The notes: a model not told the origin generated them from the sequence alone. Counted from the first letter of the stretch, positions 45,047 through 54,308 are shown. The stretch is 64,000 nucleotides of DNA from DATHTS01 sp965219305 (GCA_965219305.1 OZ244725.1:1674001-1738000), one strand, 5' to 3'. Numbers and translations are program-made.

Positions 45047-46054
45047 ATGATTCTCGAAACCATACGCCAGAAAGCCGCGACCGACCGACAACACATAGTT
45101 TTGCCCGAAGGCGAAGACATTCGCATCATTCAAGCCGCCGCGCTCTGCGCCGAACAAAATATCGCTAAAATAACTCTGCTCGGCAGAGATGACGTGATCC
45201 GAAATTTGGCACAAGAATCCGGCGCGAACTTAAACGGCGTGGAGATTTTAAATCATCGCCAATCGCCGGATTTCGGCAAAATGGCGATGCTCTATCACGA
45301 ATTGCGCCGCGCCAAAGGAATTACTTTGGAAGAAAGCGAACAGATCGTTAAAGATTCGCTTTTTTACGGAAATCTGCTCGTGCGCCTCGGAAAAGCCGAC
45401 GGTTCGGTCGCGGGCGCGGTCAACGCCACATCAAACGTCGTCCGCGCCGCGCTTCACTGCGTCGGCATGCGCGAAGGCTTTAAAACAGTTTCGTCATTTT
45501 TCCTGATGGTCGTTCCCGACAAAAAATTCGGACACAACGGCGCGATGATCTACGCTGATTGCGGAGTCGTAATTGATCCGAATCAAACTGAACTCGCCGA
45601 AATCGCCATCGCATCGGCAGATTCGTGCCGCGCTCTGATCGGTGTCGAACCGCGCGTGGCGATGCTTTCATTTTCTACAAAAGGAAGCGCAAAACATCAA
45701 TTAATAGATAAAGTTGTCGAAGCCACAAAAACCGTTAAAGCGCGAATGCCCGAACTCGAAATTGACGGCGAACTTCAAGCCGATGCCGCTTTGATTCCAT
45801 CGGTCGCCGCTAAAAAAGCCGAAGGCTCAAACGTCGCCGGACGCGCGAACGTCTTGATTTTTCCCGACTTGAACGCCGGAAATATCGCTTATAAATTAAC
45901 AGAAAGATTGACGGGCGGAACGGCGATCGGACCGATTTTGCAAGGTTTGGATAAACCCTGCAACGACCTTTCGCGCGGCTGCAAAGCCGAAGATATAGTT
46001 GATGCGGTAGCGATCACGGCAGTTCAATCGCAATCCCGTAAAAATCAAAATTGA
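45047..46054 (+). CDS. pta: Phosphate acetyltransferase
   Basis: A 335-residue enzyme exchanging acetyl-CoA and acetyl phosphate. Motifs: HIVLPEGEDIRIIQAA, NATSNVVRAALHCVGMREG, and GSNVAGRANVLIFPDLNAGNIAYKLTERL with FDGELQ-type core DGELQADAALIP. It is the short Pta form without the N-terminal DRTGG region. No ackA lies next to it. Confidence 0.95.
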   Translation: MILETIRQKAATDRQHIVLPEGEDIRIIQAAALCAEQNIAKITLLGRDDVIRNLAQESGANLNGVEILNHRQSPDFGKMAMLYHELRRAKGITLEESEQIVKDSLFYGNLLVRLGKADGSVAGAVNATSNVVRAALHCVGMREGFKTVSSFFLMVVPDKKFGHNGAMIYADCGVVIDPNQTELAEIAIASADSCRALIGVEPRVAMLSFSTKGSAKHQLIDKVVEATKTVKARMPELEIDGELQADAALIPSVAAKKAEGSNVAGRANVLIFPDLNAGNIAYKLTERLTGGTAIGPILQGLDKPCNDLSRGCKAEDIVDAVAITAVQSQSRKNQN

Positions 46055-46228
46055 GTTTATTTTGGAAAATAAATCTTTTCTTTCCAAATCAGATTTGGAT
46101 ATTCAAAATTTTTGTAGTATAAGTAATTTTGATTGCTTCCATAAGCAATTGCAAATCATAGCATCCAGAATAAAAAATTTTTCATCAGAAGTAAGCAAAA
46201 CGAATAAAACACGGCGTTTTAAAAATTT

Positions 46229-46259
46229 TTGCAAATTATTCGGGAATATGTGATATAAT
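46229..46259 (+). promoter_or_regulatory. Extended -10 promoter for the D-Ala-D-Ala carboxypeptidase
   Basis: TGATATAAT with TATAAT at 46254-46259. TTGCAA at 46229-46234 is 19 bases upstream. The predicted start lies about 60 bases before the ATG. Confidence 0.55.
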
Positions 46260-46325
46260 TTAGGCAGTTTTCTTTTCAACCGAGAGAAAATTCAGCCCAA
46301 ATAACCCGAAAACAAATTAGAAAAA

Positions 46326-47738
46326 ATGAATAGATTTAACTTTAATAAAGCCTTTTGGCTAACTGTCGCCTTCGTTTCCCTATTTGCTTCGACGATTACC
46401 GCACAGGAGCGAAAACCTTATCTGCCGCCGGTTGTAATTCAGACTGATAATGCAAAACCTGCGCCGACTCCATCGGCAGAAAGACGTGGAAGAATTGTTC
46501 CAACTCCGACTCCACTGGTCAGTAATACGGGAAGTTCATCATCAACTTCTAAATCGGCGGTTGATGTCGTCAGTCCGGTTCTTGACGACGTTGAAATTCC
46601 GGGTTATTCAGGTGTTTTAGTCGAAACGGCAGACGGCAAAGTTCTAAAGGACAACTATTCAAATTACGCATTTAATCCCGCCTCAAACGTAAAAGTCATT
46701 ACAGCTTATTCAGTTATTAAAACTTTCGGTCCCGATTACCGTTTTCCGACGGGCGTTTGGACGGACGGACAAATTGACCGTTTTAACGGCGCGATTATCG
46801 GAAATCTTTACGTTTCGGGACGCGACCCGATTTTCAATCTCGAACACGGAATCGCCATCGCCAACGAATTAAACGCGCTCGGCATAAAACAAATTACCGG
46901 CGATTTGATCGTGACAGATAATTTTACGATGAGTTACAGCGATTCGGCGGTGCGTTCGGCTAGCACTTTACTGGCTGTAATGGACGCATCGAAACGAAAT
47001 TCGGCGGCAAATACGGCTTGGTCGAAATTTCAGGTAAATGCGAAGAAACTCGGAAAAGTTTCGCCTTCGCCGAGTTTGACGTTCGGCGGAAGTTCGTATG
47101 TTCAGACATTACCGACCAACGCGAGACTTTTGTTTTCGCACGAATCCGCGCCGCTGCGCGAGATCGTTAAAGTTTGTCTGAGTTATTCAAATAATTTCCT
47201 GGCGCACCGTCTCGGCGATATGCTCGGCGGCGCGTATGCAGTCGCCCGCGTGGCGCAAATTAACGCCGGATTCGATCCGAACGAAATGGTTCTGGCGACG
47301 ACGAGCGGTTTGGGAGTCAATCGCGTAACGCCGAACGCGATGATGAAAACTCTGCGCGTTTTAGATGCGGAACTCAAGAAAAATAAAATGACATTCGCCG
47401 ATATTATGCCGGTGGCGGGAATTGACGACGGAACCTTGAAAAACCGTTTTAATGATCCTTACGTGCGCGGCAGCGTAATCGGAAAAACAGGAACTTTGCC
47501 GCGAACCGACGGCGGAGTCAGCGCGTTGTGCGGCGAGATTAACACGCGGCGCGGAAAACTTTATTTTGTAATTTTCAATATGAAAGGCGGTGTCGGACGT
47601 TTCAGAAGTTTCCAAAATTCTTATGTCGCTCTTGTTCAGGCACTCAACGGCGGCGCGAAACCGATCAAATATGACGCGCCTTCACACGATTCGCGGCTGG
47701 CGCAAAGCCGGATGGTTTATCCGAAAATCACAAAATAA
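46326..47738 (+). CDS. dacB: D-alanyl-D-alanine carboxypeptidase, PBP4/DacB class
   Basis: A 470-residue peptidase of family S13. After a signal peptide (WLTVAFVSLFASTITAQ) and a Pro/Ser-rich linker the catalytic domain begins: SxxK as PASNVKV (Ser near residue 120), SxN as SYSNN (about 288), and KTG as GKTGTL (about 391). It cleaves the terminal D-Ala and cross-links of peptidoglycan in the periplasm. Length fits the PBP4 group with inserted domains. Confidence 0.92.
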   Translation: MNRFNFNKAFWLTVAFVSLFASTITAQERKPYLPPVVIQTDNAKPAPTPSAERRGRIVPTPTPLVSNTGSSSSTSKSAVDVVSPVLDDVEIPGYSGVLVETADGKVLKDNYSNYAFNPASNVKVITAYSVIKTFGPDYRFPTGVWTDGQIDRFNGAIIGNLYVSGRDPIFNLEHGIAIANELNALGIKQITGDLIVTDNFTMSYSDSAVRSASTLLAVMDASKRNSAANTAWSKFQVNAKKLGKVSPSPSLTFGGSSYVQTLPTNARLLFSHESAPLREIVKVCLSYSNNFLAHRLGDMLGGAYAVARVAQINAGFDPNEMVLATTSGLGVNRVTPNAMMKTLRVLDAELKKNKMTFADIMPVAGIDDGTLKNRFNDPYVRGSVIGKTGTLPRTDGGVSALCGEINTRRGKLYFVIFNMKGGVGRFRSFQNSYVALVQALNGGAKPIKYDAPSHDSRLAQSRMVYPKITK

Positions 47739-47765
47739 AAATTAAAGCCGGAAAGTAAAATCGAA

Positions 47766-47806
47766 GGGCAAAAGTTTAGATATAATTCTTTACTTTTGCC
47801 TTTTTT
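47766..47806 (+). terminator. Terminator after dacB
   Basis: GGCAAAAGT (47767-47775) pairs with ACTTTTGCC (47792-47800), followed by TTTTTTC. Confidence 0.75.
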
Positions 47807-47853
47807 CTTTTGCTTTTTTTACTTTATACTTTTGATTTTTGCATTAACAAAAA

Positions 47854-49599
47854 ATGAGTGAAATCGAAGACACATTTCCGAATAAAGAACAACCCGAAGA
47901 ATTAGCCGAACCGCACACCGACAAAGAAATCCCCGAACCTGAAAAAAGCGGACAAAAAAGTGTCGCACGAAGTGCGGGCATCGTTTCTATCGCCGTGATG
48001 TTTTCGCGCGTTTTAGGCTTGGTCAGAGAAATGGTTTTCGCGCAGTATTTCGGCGCGGGTTATCTTTATGACGCTTTTCAGGTCGCTTTTCGGATTCCGA
48101 ATGTTTTGCGTGATCTGTTTGCAGAAGGCGCGCTTTCCGCCGCATTCGTTAAGGTTTTTACCGATTATCAAATTTTAAAAAGCGAAGAAGAAGCGTGGAA
48201 ACTCGCCAGTCTCGTTCTCAACGCGCTCGTCGTCGTTTTAAGCGTTATCACCGTTCTCGGAATCATATTTTCGGGGCAGATCGTCGGTTTAATCGCCAGC
48301 GGATTTCCGCCCGAAATCGCGGCTTTGGCGACGACGATGACGCAGATAATGTTCCCGTTTATTTTATTTGTGGCGATGGCGGCGTTGGCGATGGGCGTTT
48401 TGAACACGAAGGGAAACTTCGGCGTTCCGGCTTCGGCTTCGACGGTTTTTAATATCGTTTCGATCTTTTTCGGTTTGGGTTTGGCGTTTTGGCTCAGCGG
48501 CGGAGTTTGGGAAAAAGGAGCGAAAGGCGCATTTCCGTCGGACGCGGCGCAATGGGCGATTATCGGAATGTCAATCGGAACTCTGATCGCGGGCGCGTCG
48601 CAGTTTTTTATGCAGCTGCCGTCGCTTTACAAGGTCGGTTTTCGTTTTACGCCGCTGCTGAGTTTCACCGATCAAGGCGTGCGAAAAGTCGGGCGTTTGA
48701 TGGCTCCGGCGATCATCGGCACGTCCGCCGTGCAGATAAATGTTTTGATAAATACATTTTTCGTAACGAGCATCGTCGGCGGCGTTTCGTGGCTCAGTTA
48801 TTCGTTTCGCCTGATGCAATTTCCTATCGGCGTTTTCGGCGTGGCAATCGGGACGGCTTCGATTCCGGTTTTGTCGCGGATGGTCAGTTTGAAAAAAATG
48901 GGCGAATTCCGCGATACGCTTTCGAGTTCGATCAGTCTCGTTTTTCTGCTCACATTGCCGTCGGCGTGCGGTTTGGTCGTTCTCGGTCAACCGATCATTC
49001 GCCTGATCTATTCACACGGCGGCGCGTTCAAAGAATCGGACGTTCCGATGACGGCTTACGCGCTTGCGGCTTATTCGATCGGTTTGACGGGTTACGCGGC
49101 GATCAAGATTTTGTCGCCCGCATTTTACGCGCTCGATGACGCTAAAACGCCGATGATAATCGCACTTTGCTCAATCGTCATCAACGCGGGCGCGTGTTAT
49201 TTCTTTTTGAATCTTTTCTCGAATTACGGCGTAACGCCGGAATATCCGAACGGTTACGGACACGCCGGAGTCGCTTTGGCGACATCGTGCGTCGCGCTCG
49301 TCAACTTTTTCGCGCTGATCCTGATAATGAAAAAACGCATCGGCAGAATAAACGGCGGCGAGATTTTCAAATCATTTATAAAGATCGCCGTCGCTTCCGC
49401 GATTATGTCGGTCGTATGTTATTTCAGTTACCAATATTTGTTCGCTCAACTCGGCATCAAATCTCTTTCCGTGAAAATGATCGAAGTATTCGTGCCGATA
49501 ATTCTCGGCGGAATCACATTTTTCGTCGCCGCCAAACTGCTCGGCGTGAGCGAATTGAACAAATTCGTCAACGCTTTAAAGCGTAAATTGAAGAAATAA
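47854..49599 (+). CDS. murJ: Lipid II flippase MurJ
   Basis: A 581-residue MOP-superfamily transporter that flips lipid II across the inner membrane. After an acidic cytoplasmic N-terminus comes VSIAVMFSRVLGLVREMVFAQYFG, the typical MurJ first helix, then about 14 transmembrane helices with GVLNTKGNFGVPA and FRLMQFPIGVFGVAIGTASIPVLSRM. The C-terminal helices end in a Lys-rich KRKLKK. Complete and of normal length. Confidence 0.95.
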   Translation: MSEIEDTFPNKEQPEELAEPHTDKEIPEPEKSGQKSVARSAGIVSIAVMFSRVLGLVREMVFAQYFGAGYLYDAFQVAFRIPNVLRDLFAEGALSAAFVKVFTDYQILKSEEEAWKLASLVLNALVVVLSVITVLGIIFSGQIVGLIASGFPPEIAALATTMTQIMFPFILFVAMAALAMGVLNTKGNFGVPASASTVFNIVSIFFGLGLAFWLSGGVWEKGAKGAFPSDAAQWAIIGMSIGTLIAGASQFFMQLPSLYKVGFRFTPLLSFTDQGVRKVGRLMAPAIIGTSAVQINVLINTFFVTSIVGGVSWLSYSFRLMQFPIGVFGVAIGTASIPVLSRMVSLKKMGEFRDTLSSSISLVFLLTLPSACGLVVLGQPIIRLIYSHGGAFKESDVPMTAYALAAYSIGLTGYAAIKILSPAFYALDDAKTPMIIALCSIVINAGACYFFLNLFSNYGVTPEYPNGYGHAGVALATSCVALVNFFALILIMKKRIGRINGGEIFKSFIKIAVASAIMSVVCYFSYQYLFAQLGIKSLSVKMIEVFVPIILGGITFFVAAKLLGVSELNKFVNALKRKLKK

Positions 49600-49618
49600 A
49601 ATTTTGTTTGCACCGGAG

Positions 49619-49667
49619 TAAAAAGTGAAGATTGCTAAAGTATTTAGTGCCTTCACTTTTCGTTTTA
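49619..49667. terminator. Bidirectional terminator between murJ and glgC
   Basis: AAAAGTGAAG (49621-49630) and CTTCACTTTT (49651-49660) form a 10-bp stem with a 20-base loop between the converging genes; the outer sides are A- and T-rich. Confidence 0.65.
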
Positions 49668-49677
49668 GGACAAATTT

Positions 49678-50973
49678 CTAAATCACCGCACCATCTTTTA
49701 TAACCGCGTTTTTCGGAATAAGAATGATTCCGTCGCGGATGTAATAACTGCCGTCCGCGCCGTCTTCTTCGTTTACATTATTGCGGTTGACGAGTTTTAC
49801 ATCGTTTCCGATGCGGGCGTTTTTATCAATGATTGCGCGGCGAATAATGCAGTTTTTGCCGACTCCGACGTGCGGAATTCCTTTTTCGGCATTTCTTTGA
49901 ATCATTTTGAAACTCTCGAATTCATCCGCGCCCATAATTATCGAATTTTCAATTCTCGTGCCTGCATCTATTCGGCTTCGCAAACCGATGATCGAACCGT
50001 CGGCAAAAACTCCGTGCAGGATGCAGCCTTCGCTGATCATCGAATTCGTGATTTCGCAATCGTGCATTTTCGACGGCGGCAGATAACGGCTGCGCGTGTA
50101 AATCGGTGCTTTCGTATTGAAAAAATTGAATTTCGGCAACGGTCGCGCCAGATCGAGATTTGCTTCGTAAAATGCGCGAATCGTTCCGATGTCTTCCCAG
50201 TATTGATTGAAAATATGCGCCTGAACGTTCGCCTCTTCGATAGCGGCGGGAATTATCTCACGCCCGAAATCAACCCACGATTTGTCTTTTTCCAGTAGTT
50301 CGACCAGATATTTATATTTGAAAATATAAATTCCCATCGAAGCCAAATACGGACGTTTCGCACTTTCGTCTTCCGACAGACCGAAGCGCGTCGTATCAAC
50401 TTTCATTGATTCGAGCGCGTCGCCTTTCGGTTTTTCCTTAAATTCGATAATTCGTCCGTCCCCATCGGTTTTCAAAAGTCCGAATCCTTCCGCGTCGCGC
50501 TGCTCACACGGAATCACGGAGATCGTTACGTCCGCTTTCGTTTCAAAATGACGGCGCAAAAATTTGCGGTAATCCATCCGGTAAAGATGGTCGCCGCTCA
50601 AAATTACGAGATTTTCGACTTCCAATCCTCTCAAATGAATCAACACCTGGCGCACCGCGTCCGCCGTGCCTTGAAACCACTCCTCGCTTTCCTTGGTTTG
50701 TTCCGCCGCGAGAATTTCGACAAAGCCGGAAGAGAACGTCGAAAACCTGTAAGTCCGCGCTATGTGACGATTCAAAGAAGCTGAATTATACTGCGTCAAA
50801 ACGAAAATTTGAGTGATATTAGAATTTATACAATTGGAAATCGGGACATCAATCAAGCGATATTTTCCGCCTAAAGGAACTGCCGGTTTCGCCCGCTCTC
50901 TGGTTAAAGGAAAAAGCCGCGTTCCCGCGCCGCCGCCAAGTATAACCGCCACCACATTATCGTATCTTGCCAT
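49678..50973 (-). CDS. glgC: Glucose-1-phosphate adenylyltransferase
   Basis: A 431-residue ADP-glucose pyrophosphorylase for glycogen synthesis. Motifs: AVILGGGAGTRLFPLT (nucleotide binding), KPAVPLGGKYRLIDVPISNC, GTADAVRQ, and the C-terminal left-handed beta-helix (ITNSMISEGCIL, SIIMGADEFES). Lengths and motifs match bacterial GlgC. No other glg gene is adjacent. Confidence 0.96.
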   Translation of the reverse strand: MARYDNVVAVILGGGAGTRLFPLTRERAKPAVPLGGKYRLIDVPISNCINSNITQIFVLTQYNSASLNRHIARTYRFSTFSSGFVEILAAEQTKESEEWFQGTADAVRQVLIHLRGLEVENLVILSGDHLYRMDYRKFLRRHFETKADVTISVIPCEQRDAEGFGLLKTDGDGRIIEFKEKPKGDALESMKVDTTRFGLSEDESAKRPYLASMGIYIFKYKYLVELLEKDKSWVDFGREIIPAAIEEANVQAHIFNQYWEDIGTIRAFYEANLDLARPLPKFNFFNTKAPIYTRSRYLPPSKMHDCEITNSMISEGCILHGVFADGSIIGLRSRIDAGTRIENSIIMGADEFESFKMIQRNAEKGIPHVGVGKNCIIRRAIIDKNARIGNDVKLVNRNNVNEEDGADGSYYIRDGIILIPKNAVIKDGAVI

Positions 50974-51112
50974 AAATTTATCTTAACAGAATGTCGCGCC
51001 CGAAGGATAATTTCAAGTCCGCCTATACGCTTTTGACATTTTCGCCCTTAATTGATAGTTTTCTCGTTACATCAAATTCTGGTGTTGTTTTTTGTTATTT
51101 GCCATATTTTAT

Positions 51113-51298
51113 AGTTTCGAGGATGCCGTTTTTTAATTCGGCAATTCAGGGAAAGCGTGTGAAAATCACGCACGGTCGCGCCACTGTGAAGCGATTTTAG
51201 ACTTTTGATTTTTGATTTTGGATTGTATCAGTAAAGAATAAATCCGAAATCCGAAATCTAAAATCCGAAATCGGAAGTCAGGAAACCTGCACGAAACT
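51113..51298 (+). promoter_or_regulatory. Cobalamin riboswitch 1 (before btuF)
   Basis: Closing stem AGTTTCG (51113-51119) / CGAAACT (51292-51298). Core features: GGGAAAGCGTGTGAAAATC-type region, GCCACTGTGAAG (51180-51190) and the B12 box AGTCAGGAAACCTGC (51276-51290). The variable stem between core and box holds a heptamer array. Downstream, a terminator and anti-terminator candidates suggest transcriptional control of btuFCD. Confidence 0.85.
51201..51275. repeat. Heptamer arrays inside cobalamin riboswitch 1
   Basis: TTTTGAT units (51201-51224) face AATCCGA/AATCTAA units (51241-51275) across a 16-base loop, so the array forms most of a variable riboswitch stem. Confidence 0.85.
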
Positions 51299-51371
51299 TT
51301 TTAGCCGTTAATACGTTTCGCGTCAAGACGTTAAAGGTTGGGTAATTTTCTCCATTTTTGGAATAAAACCG

Positions 51372-51425
51372 TCCCGTCTTTTTATTTTCTGTCGTTTCGG
51401 AACGTATTAAAAGGCGGGATTTTTT
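51372..51425 (+). terminator. Riboswitch-linked terminator overlapping the btuF ribosome binding site
   Basis: TCCCGTCTTTT / AAAAGGCGGGA stem (51372-51419) followed by a run of six U. TTAATACGTT (51308-51317) can pair with AACGTATTAA (51401-51410), which overlaps the 3' arm, giving an anti-terminator candidate. Confidence 0.65.
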
Positions 51426-51428
51426 ATT

Positions 51429-52340
51429 TTGATCAAGATTTACGGAAAATTACTTTTTACATCCAAAATCTGCTGTGTTTTGGCGATTTTGCTGTTGCTT
51501 TTCGCGGGTTGCCGAACTGCGAACCAAACGGCAAACAATAGTCCTTCAACGCAAGAAGTAAAAGACGACCTCGGCAGAACTGTAAAAATTCCGCAAAACA
51601 TCGAACGCGCCGTTTCGCTCGCGCCGAATCTGACGGAAAATATCTTCGCCATCGGTGCGGGCGACAAACTCGTCGGCGTAACGACGTTTTGCAATTATCC
51701 GCCCGAAGCCGAAAAAATCCAGAAAGTTTCCGACACGCAAACGCCAAATCTCGAAGCGATAATCGCGCTGAAACCGCAAGTTATTTTCGTTTCGACCGCT
51801 TCGCAACTCGAAAATTTCACAAACACTTTAGAAAAACAAAACATCGCCGTTTACGTTACGAACCCGAAAAATCTGGACGACGTTTTCAAAAACCTGATAA
51901 CATTCGGCGAATTATTCGGAACAAGCGAAAAAGCCGAAAAATTGATTTCCGAACTAAAGACGCGCGTTTCCGCCGTCGAAAACAAAGTAAAAGACAAACC
52001 GAAAATAAAAGTTTTCGTGCAGATTGATAAAGATTCGCTTTACACGATCGGCAAAGAATCGTTTATTACGGACTTAATAAATCGTGCGGGCGGCGAATCG
52101 GTGACGAAAGACGTTGAAACTGCATATCCGAAGATCAGCAAAGAAACTGCGTTGGCATTAAATCCCGACGCGATAATTTTGTCGGAAAGCGAAAACAATT
52201 CCGCGCCGAACGAAGTTTTCAAAAATTCAAGTGCGGTGAAAAACGGTAAAGTTTTCAAAATAAACGCCGACATAATTTCGCGCCCGTCGCCGCGTTTGGT
52301 TGACGCACTCGAAATAATTGCGAAGGATTTGCACGAATGA
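51429..52340 (+). CDS. btuF: Vitamin B12 ABC transporter substrate-binding lipoprotein
   Basis: A 303-residue periplasmic lipoprotein with lipobox LLLLFAGC. The Fe/B12 periplasmic-binding fold shows as VSLAPNLTENIFAIGAGDKLVGVTTFCNYPPEA and NLEAIIALKPQVIFVSTASQ. There is no ATG near the N-terminus; TTG 51429 is the only reasonable start, nine bases after the AAGGCGGGA arm of the terminator. Cobalamin specificity follows from the riboswitch. It overlaps btuC as ATGA. Confidence 0.88.
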   Translation: MIKIYGKLLFTSKICCVLAILLLLFAGCRTANQTANNSPSTQEVKDDLGRTVKIPQNIERAVSLAPNLTENIFAIGAGDKLVGVTTFCNYPPEAEKIQKVSDTQTPNLEAIIALKPQVIFVSTASQLENFTNTLEKQNIAVYVTNPKNLDDVFKNLITFGELFGTSEKAEKLISELKTRVSAVENKVKDKPKIKVFVQIDKDSLYTIGKESFITDLINRAGGESVTKDVETAYPKISKETALALNPDAIILSESENNSAPNEVFKNSSAVKNGKVFKINADIISRPSPRLVDALEIIAKDLHE

Positions 52341-53314
52341 GCAAAGTTCAAAGTTCAAAGTTCAAAGTTCGAGGTTTTCGTTTCGGCGTTTTGCTTTTAA
52401 TTTTGTTGGCGATCGCTTTACTTTGCGGTACTTATTTCGGAAGTGAAAAATTACAGTTCTTTGAATTGACCGATTCGCAAAGCACGATTTTGTGGGACAT
52501 TCGTTTGCCGAGAGTTTTGCTCGGCGCGACGGTCGGCGCGTCTTTGGCGATTGCGGGCGCGGCATTGCAGTCGCTTTTGAGAAATCCGCTCGCCGAACCG
52601 TATCTTTTGGGCGTTTCAAACGGCGCGGCTTTAGGAACGATGCTCGCGTTCGTGTTTTTCGCGGGATTTGAATCGGCGCGTCCGGTTATGGCGATCATCG
52701 GCGCGGGAACGGCGACGTTTTCGGTTTATCAGATGGCGAAATCACGCGCCGGAATGAGCGTCGAGAGATTGGTTTTGTCCGGCGTGATCGTCACGACGTT
52801 TCTTTCGTCAATCATCGTTTTGCTGACTTCCCTTTTGGACGCGGCGAAACTTCGTTCTTTTACATTCTGGCTGCTCGGCGATCTTTCGCAGGCGACGAAA
52901 AGCGGTTTTTATCTGACTTTCGCCGCCGTCGTTATCGGCACGATAATTCTGACTTCGCAGGCGCGGGCGTTAAATCTGATGATGATCGGCGAACGCGACG
53001 CGCTCGATTTCGGCGTTGAAGTCCGGCGTGTTCGTTTGATAATTTTCGCCACCGCGTCCGCGCTCGTCGGAATTTCCGTCGCCGCCAGCGGTTCGGTCGG
53101 CTATGTCGGTTTGATCGTGCCGCATCTCGTCCGTCTTTCGGTCGGCAGCGATAATCGTTTAGTTGTTCCGTTTTCGGCAGTCGCGGGCGCAATCTTCGTC
53201 GTCGCGGCGGACACAATCGCGAGGACGGCAATCGCGCCGAGAGAATTGCCCGTCGGCGCGATCACGGCGTTGATCGGTGCGCCGATGTTTATTTGGCTTT
53301 TGAGAAGGAATTAG
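52337..53314 (+). CDS. btuC: Vitamin B12 ABC transporter permease
   Basis: A 325-residue FecCD/BtuC-family permease with about ten helices: LWDIRLPRVLLGATVGASLAIAGAALQSLLRNPLAEPYLLGVSNGAALG in parts, and the NBD-coupling region near SARALNLMMIGERDALDFGVEV. The first 16 residues (MSKVQSSKFKV...) are encoded by a CAAAGTT heptamer array directly after the start codon and precede helix 1. Start codon overlaps the btuF stop. Confidence 0.9.
   Translation: MSKVQSSKFKVRGFRFGVLLLILLAIALLCGTYFGSEKLQFFELTDSQSTILWDIRLPRVLLGATVGASLAIAGAALQSLLRNPLAEPYLLGVSNGAALGTMLAFVFFAGFESARPVMAIIGAGTATFSVYQMAKSRAGMSVERLVLSGVIVTTFLSSIIVLLTSLLDAAKLRSFTFWLLGDLSQATKSGFYLTFAAVVIGTIILTSQARALNLMMIGERDALDFGVEVRRVRLIIFATASALVGISVAASGSVGYVGLIVPHLVRLSVGSDNRLVVPFSAVAGAIFVVAADTIARTAIAPRELPVGAITALIGAPMFIWLLRRN
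52342..52369. repeat. Heptamer array (CAAAGTT)4 coding the BtuC N-terminus
   Basis: Four CAAAGTT copies in a row translated as SKVQSSKFKV, again with a period of seven residues for three heptamers. Confidence 0.88.
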
Positions 53315-53387
53315 CCACGAACAGACACGAAAATTCACGAAAGGAAATCAATAAAATTTTTCGTGTTCTTTCGTGTCTGTTCGTGGC
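53314..53387. repeat. Palindrome of CACGAA type between btuC and btuD
   Basis: GCCACGAACAGACACGAAA (53314-53332) is the exact inverse complement of 53369-53387. CACGAA recurs at 9-11-base spacing. It begins on the last base of the btuC stop. Confidence 0.85.
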
Positions 53388-53395
53388 AAAGAAAA

Positions 53396-54166
53396 ATGCT
53401 TGACGTTCAGAACATTTCAATAAAATACGGCGTTTGTGCGGTCGTGCAGGATATTTCCTTTGCGCTCGAACCGCGAAAGATTATCGCCATTCTCGGCGCG
53501 AACGGCGCGGGAAAAACTACGCTTCTGAAATCTTTGAACGCGAGTTTGCCGACCGCAAGCGGCGAGATTTTGCTTGACGGGGAAAATATTAAAAGTTATT
53601 CGCGGCGCGAGATTGCAAAGCGAATCGCCGTAATCGCGCAGGAAAATGAAACGAAATTTCCCGTTTCGGTTTTGGAATTTATTTTGTCGGGACGTTTTGC
53701 ACACGGCACGAATTTCGGTTGGGAAACGGAAAAAGATTTGCAAATCGCGGTTGATTGTCTGGAATTGTGCGATTTGAAAAATTACGAAGACCGCCTGATG
53801 AACCGTCTTTCGGGCGGCGAACGGCAGAGAGTTATCTTGGCGCGTGCATTAGCGACGCAGACGAAAATTCTACTGCTCGACGAACCGACGACGAATCTCG
53901 ATCTGTCGCATCAGGCGTTGATGTTCAAGATCGTCCGCGAAAAATGTAAAGACGGCAATTCGTCGGCGGTTTTGATAACGCACGATCTTAATCTCGCGTC
54001 GGAATTTGCCGACGAAATTATTTTGATCAAAAACGGCAAAATAACCGCCAAAGGCGAACCGCGAAAAGTTTTGACCGGAGAAAATTTACAAGAAATCTTC
54101 GGCGTAAAAGTCTTGCTGGACGAAAATCCGGCGAGCAGAAATATTAGAGTAACGACGCTCTATTAA
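53396..54166 (+). CDS. btuD: Vitamin B12 ABC transporter ATP-binding protein
   Basis: A 256-residue ABC ATPase: Walker A GANGAGKTT, Q-loop VIAQENE, signature LSGGERQRV, Walker B ILLLDEPTTNLD, switch His in LITHD. The ATG at 53396 is used; an upstream start at 53363 would read through the palindrome. It completes btuFCD; the second riboswitch follows. Confidence 0.9.
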   Translation: MLDVQNISIKYGVCAVVQDISFALEPRKIIAILGANGAGKTTLLKSLNASLPTASGEILLDGENIKSYSRREIAKRIAVIAQENETKFPVSVLEFILSGRFAHGTNFGWETEKDLQIAVDCLELCDLKNYEDRLMNRLSGGERQRVILARALATQTKILLLDEPTTNLDLSHQALMFKIVREKCKDGNSSAVLITHDLNLASEFADEIILIKNGKITAKGEPRKVLTGENLQEIFGVKVLLDENPASRNIRVTTLY

Positions 54167-54168
54167 AC

Positions 54169-54300
54169 GGAACGCCGTCCATCTTGGCGGCAATGGACGC
54201 GCAAGCGTTCAAAAGAAACGTCCGGGCAAATTCAAACTTGAACTAACCCGAACATTTTAGATTGCTCGCGCAATCTTTGCCGTCAAGCTGACGGCGTTCC
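54169..54300. repeat. Inverted repeat GGAACGCCGTC ... GACGGCGTTCC
   Basis: An 11-bp inverted repeat (54169-54179 and 54290-54300) 110 bases apart, with TTGGCGGC and GCCGTCAAG partners inside. It lies between btuD and the second riboswitch. Probably a dispersed palindromic element; no ORF is inside. Confidence 0.55.
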
Positions 54301-54308
54301 AACGGCTG

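Noticed and set aside
53363..53395. Longer start for btuD
   Set aside because: It would translate the palindrome at 53314-53387; the usual BtuD start is at 53396.
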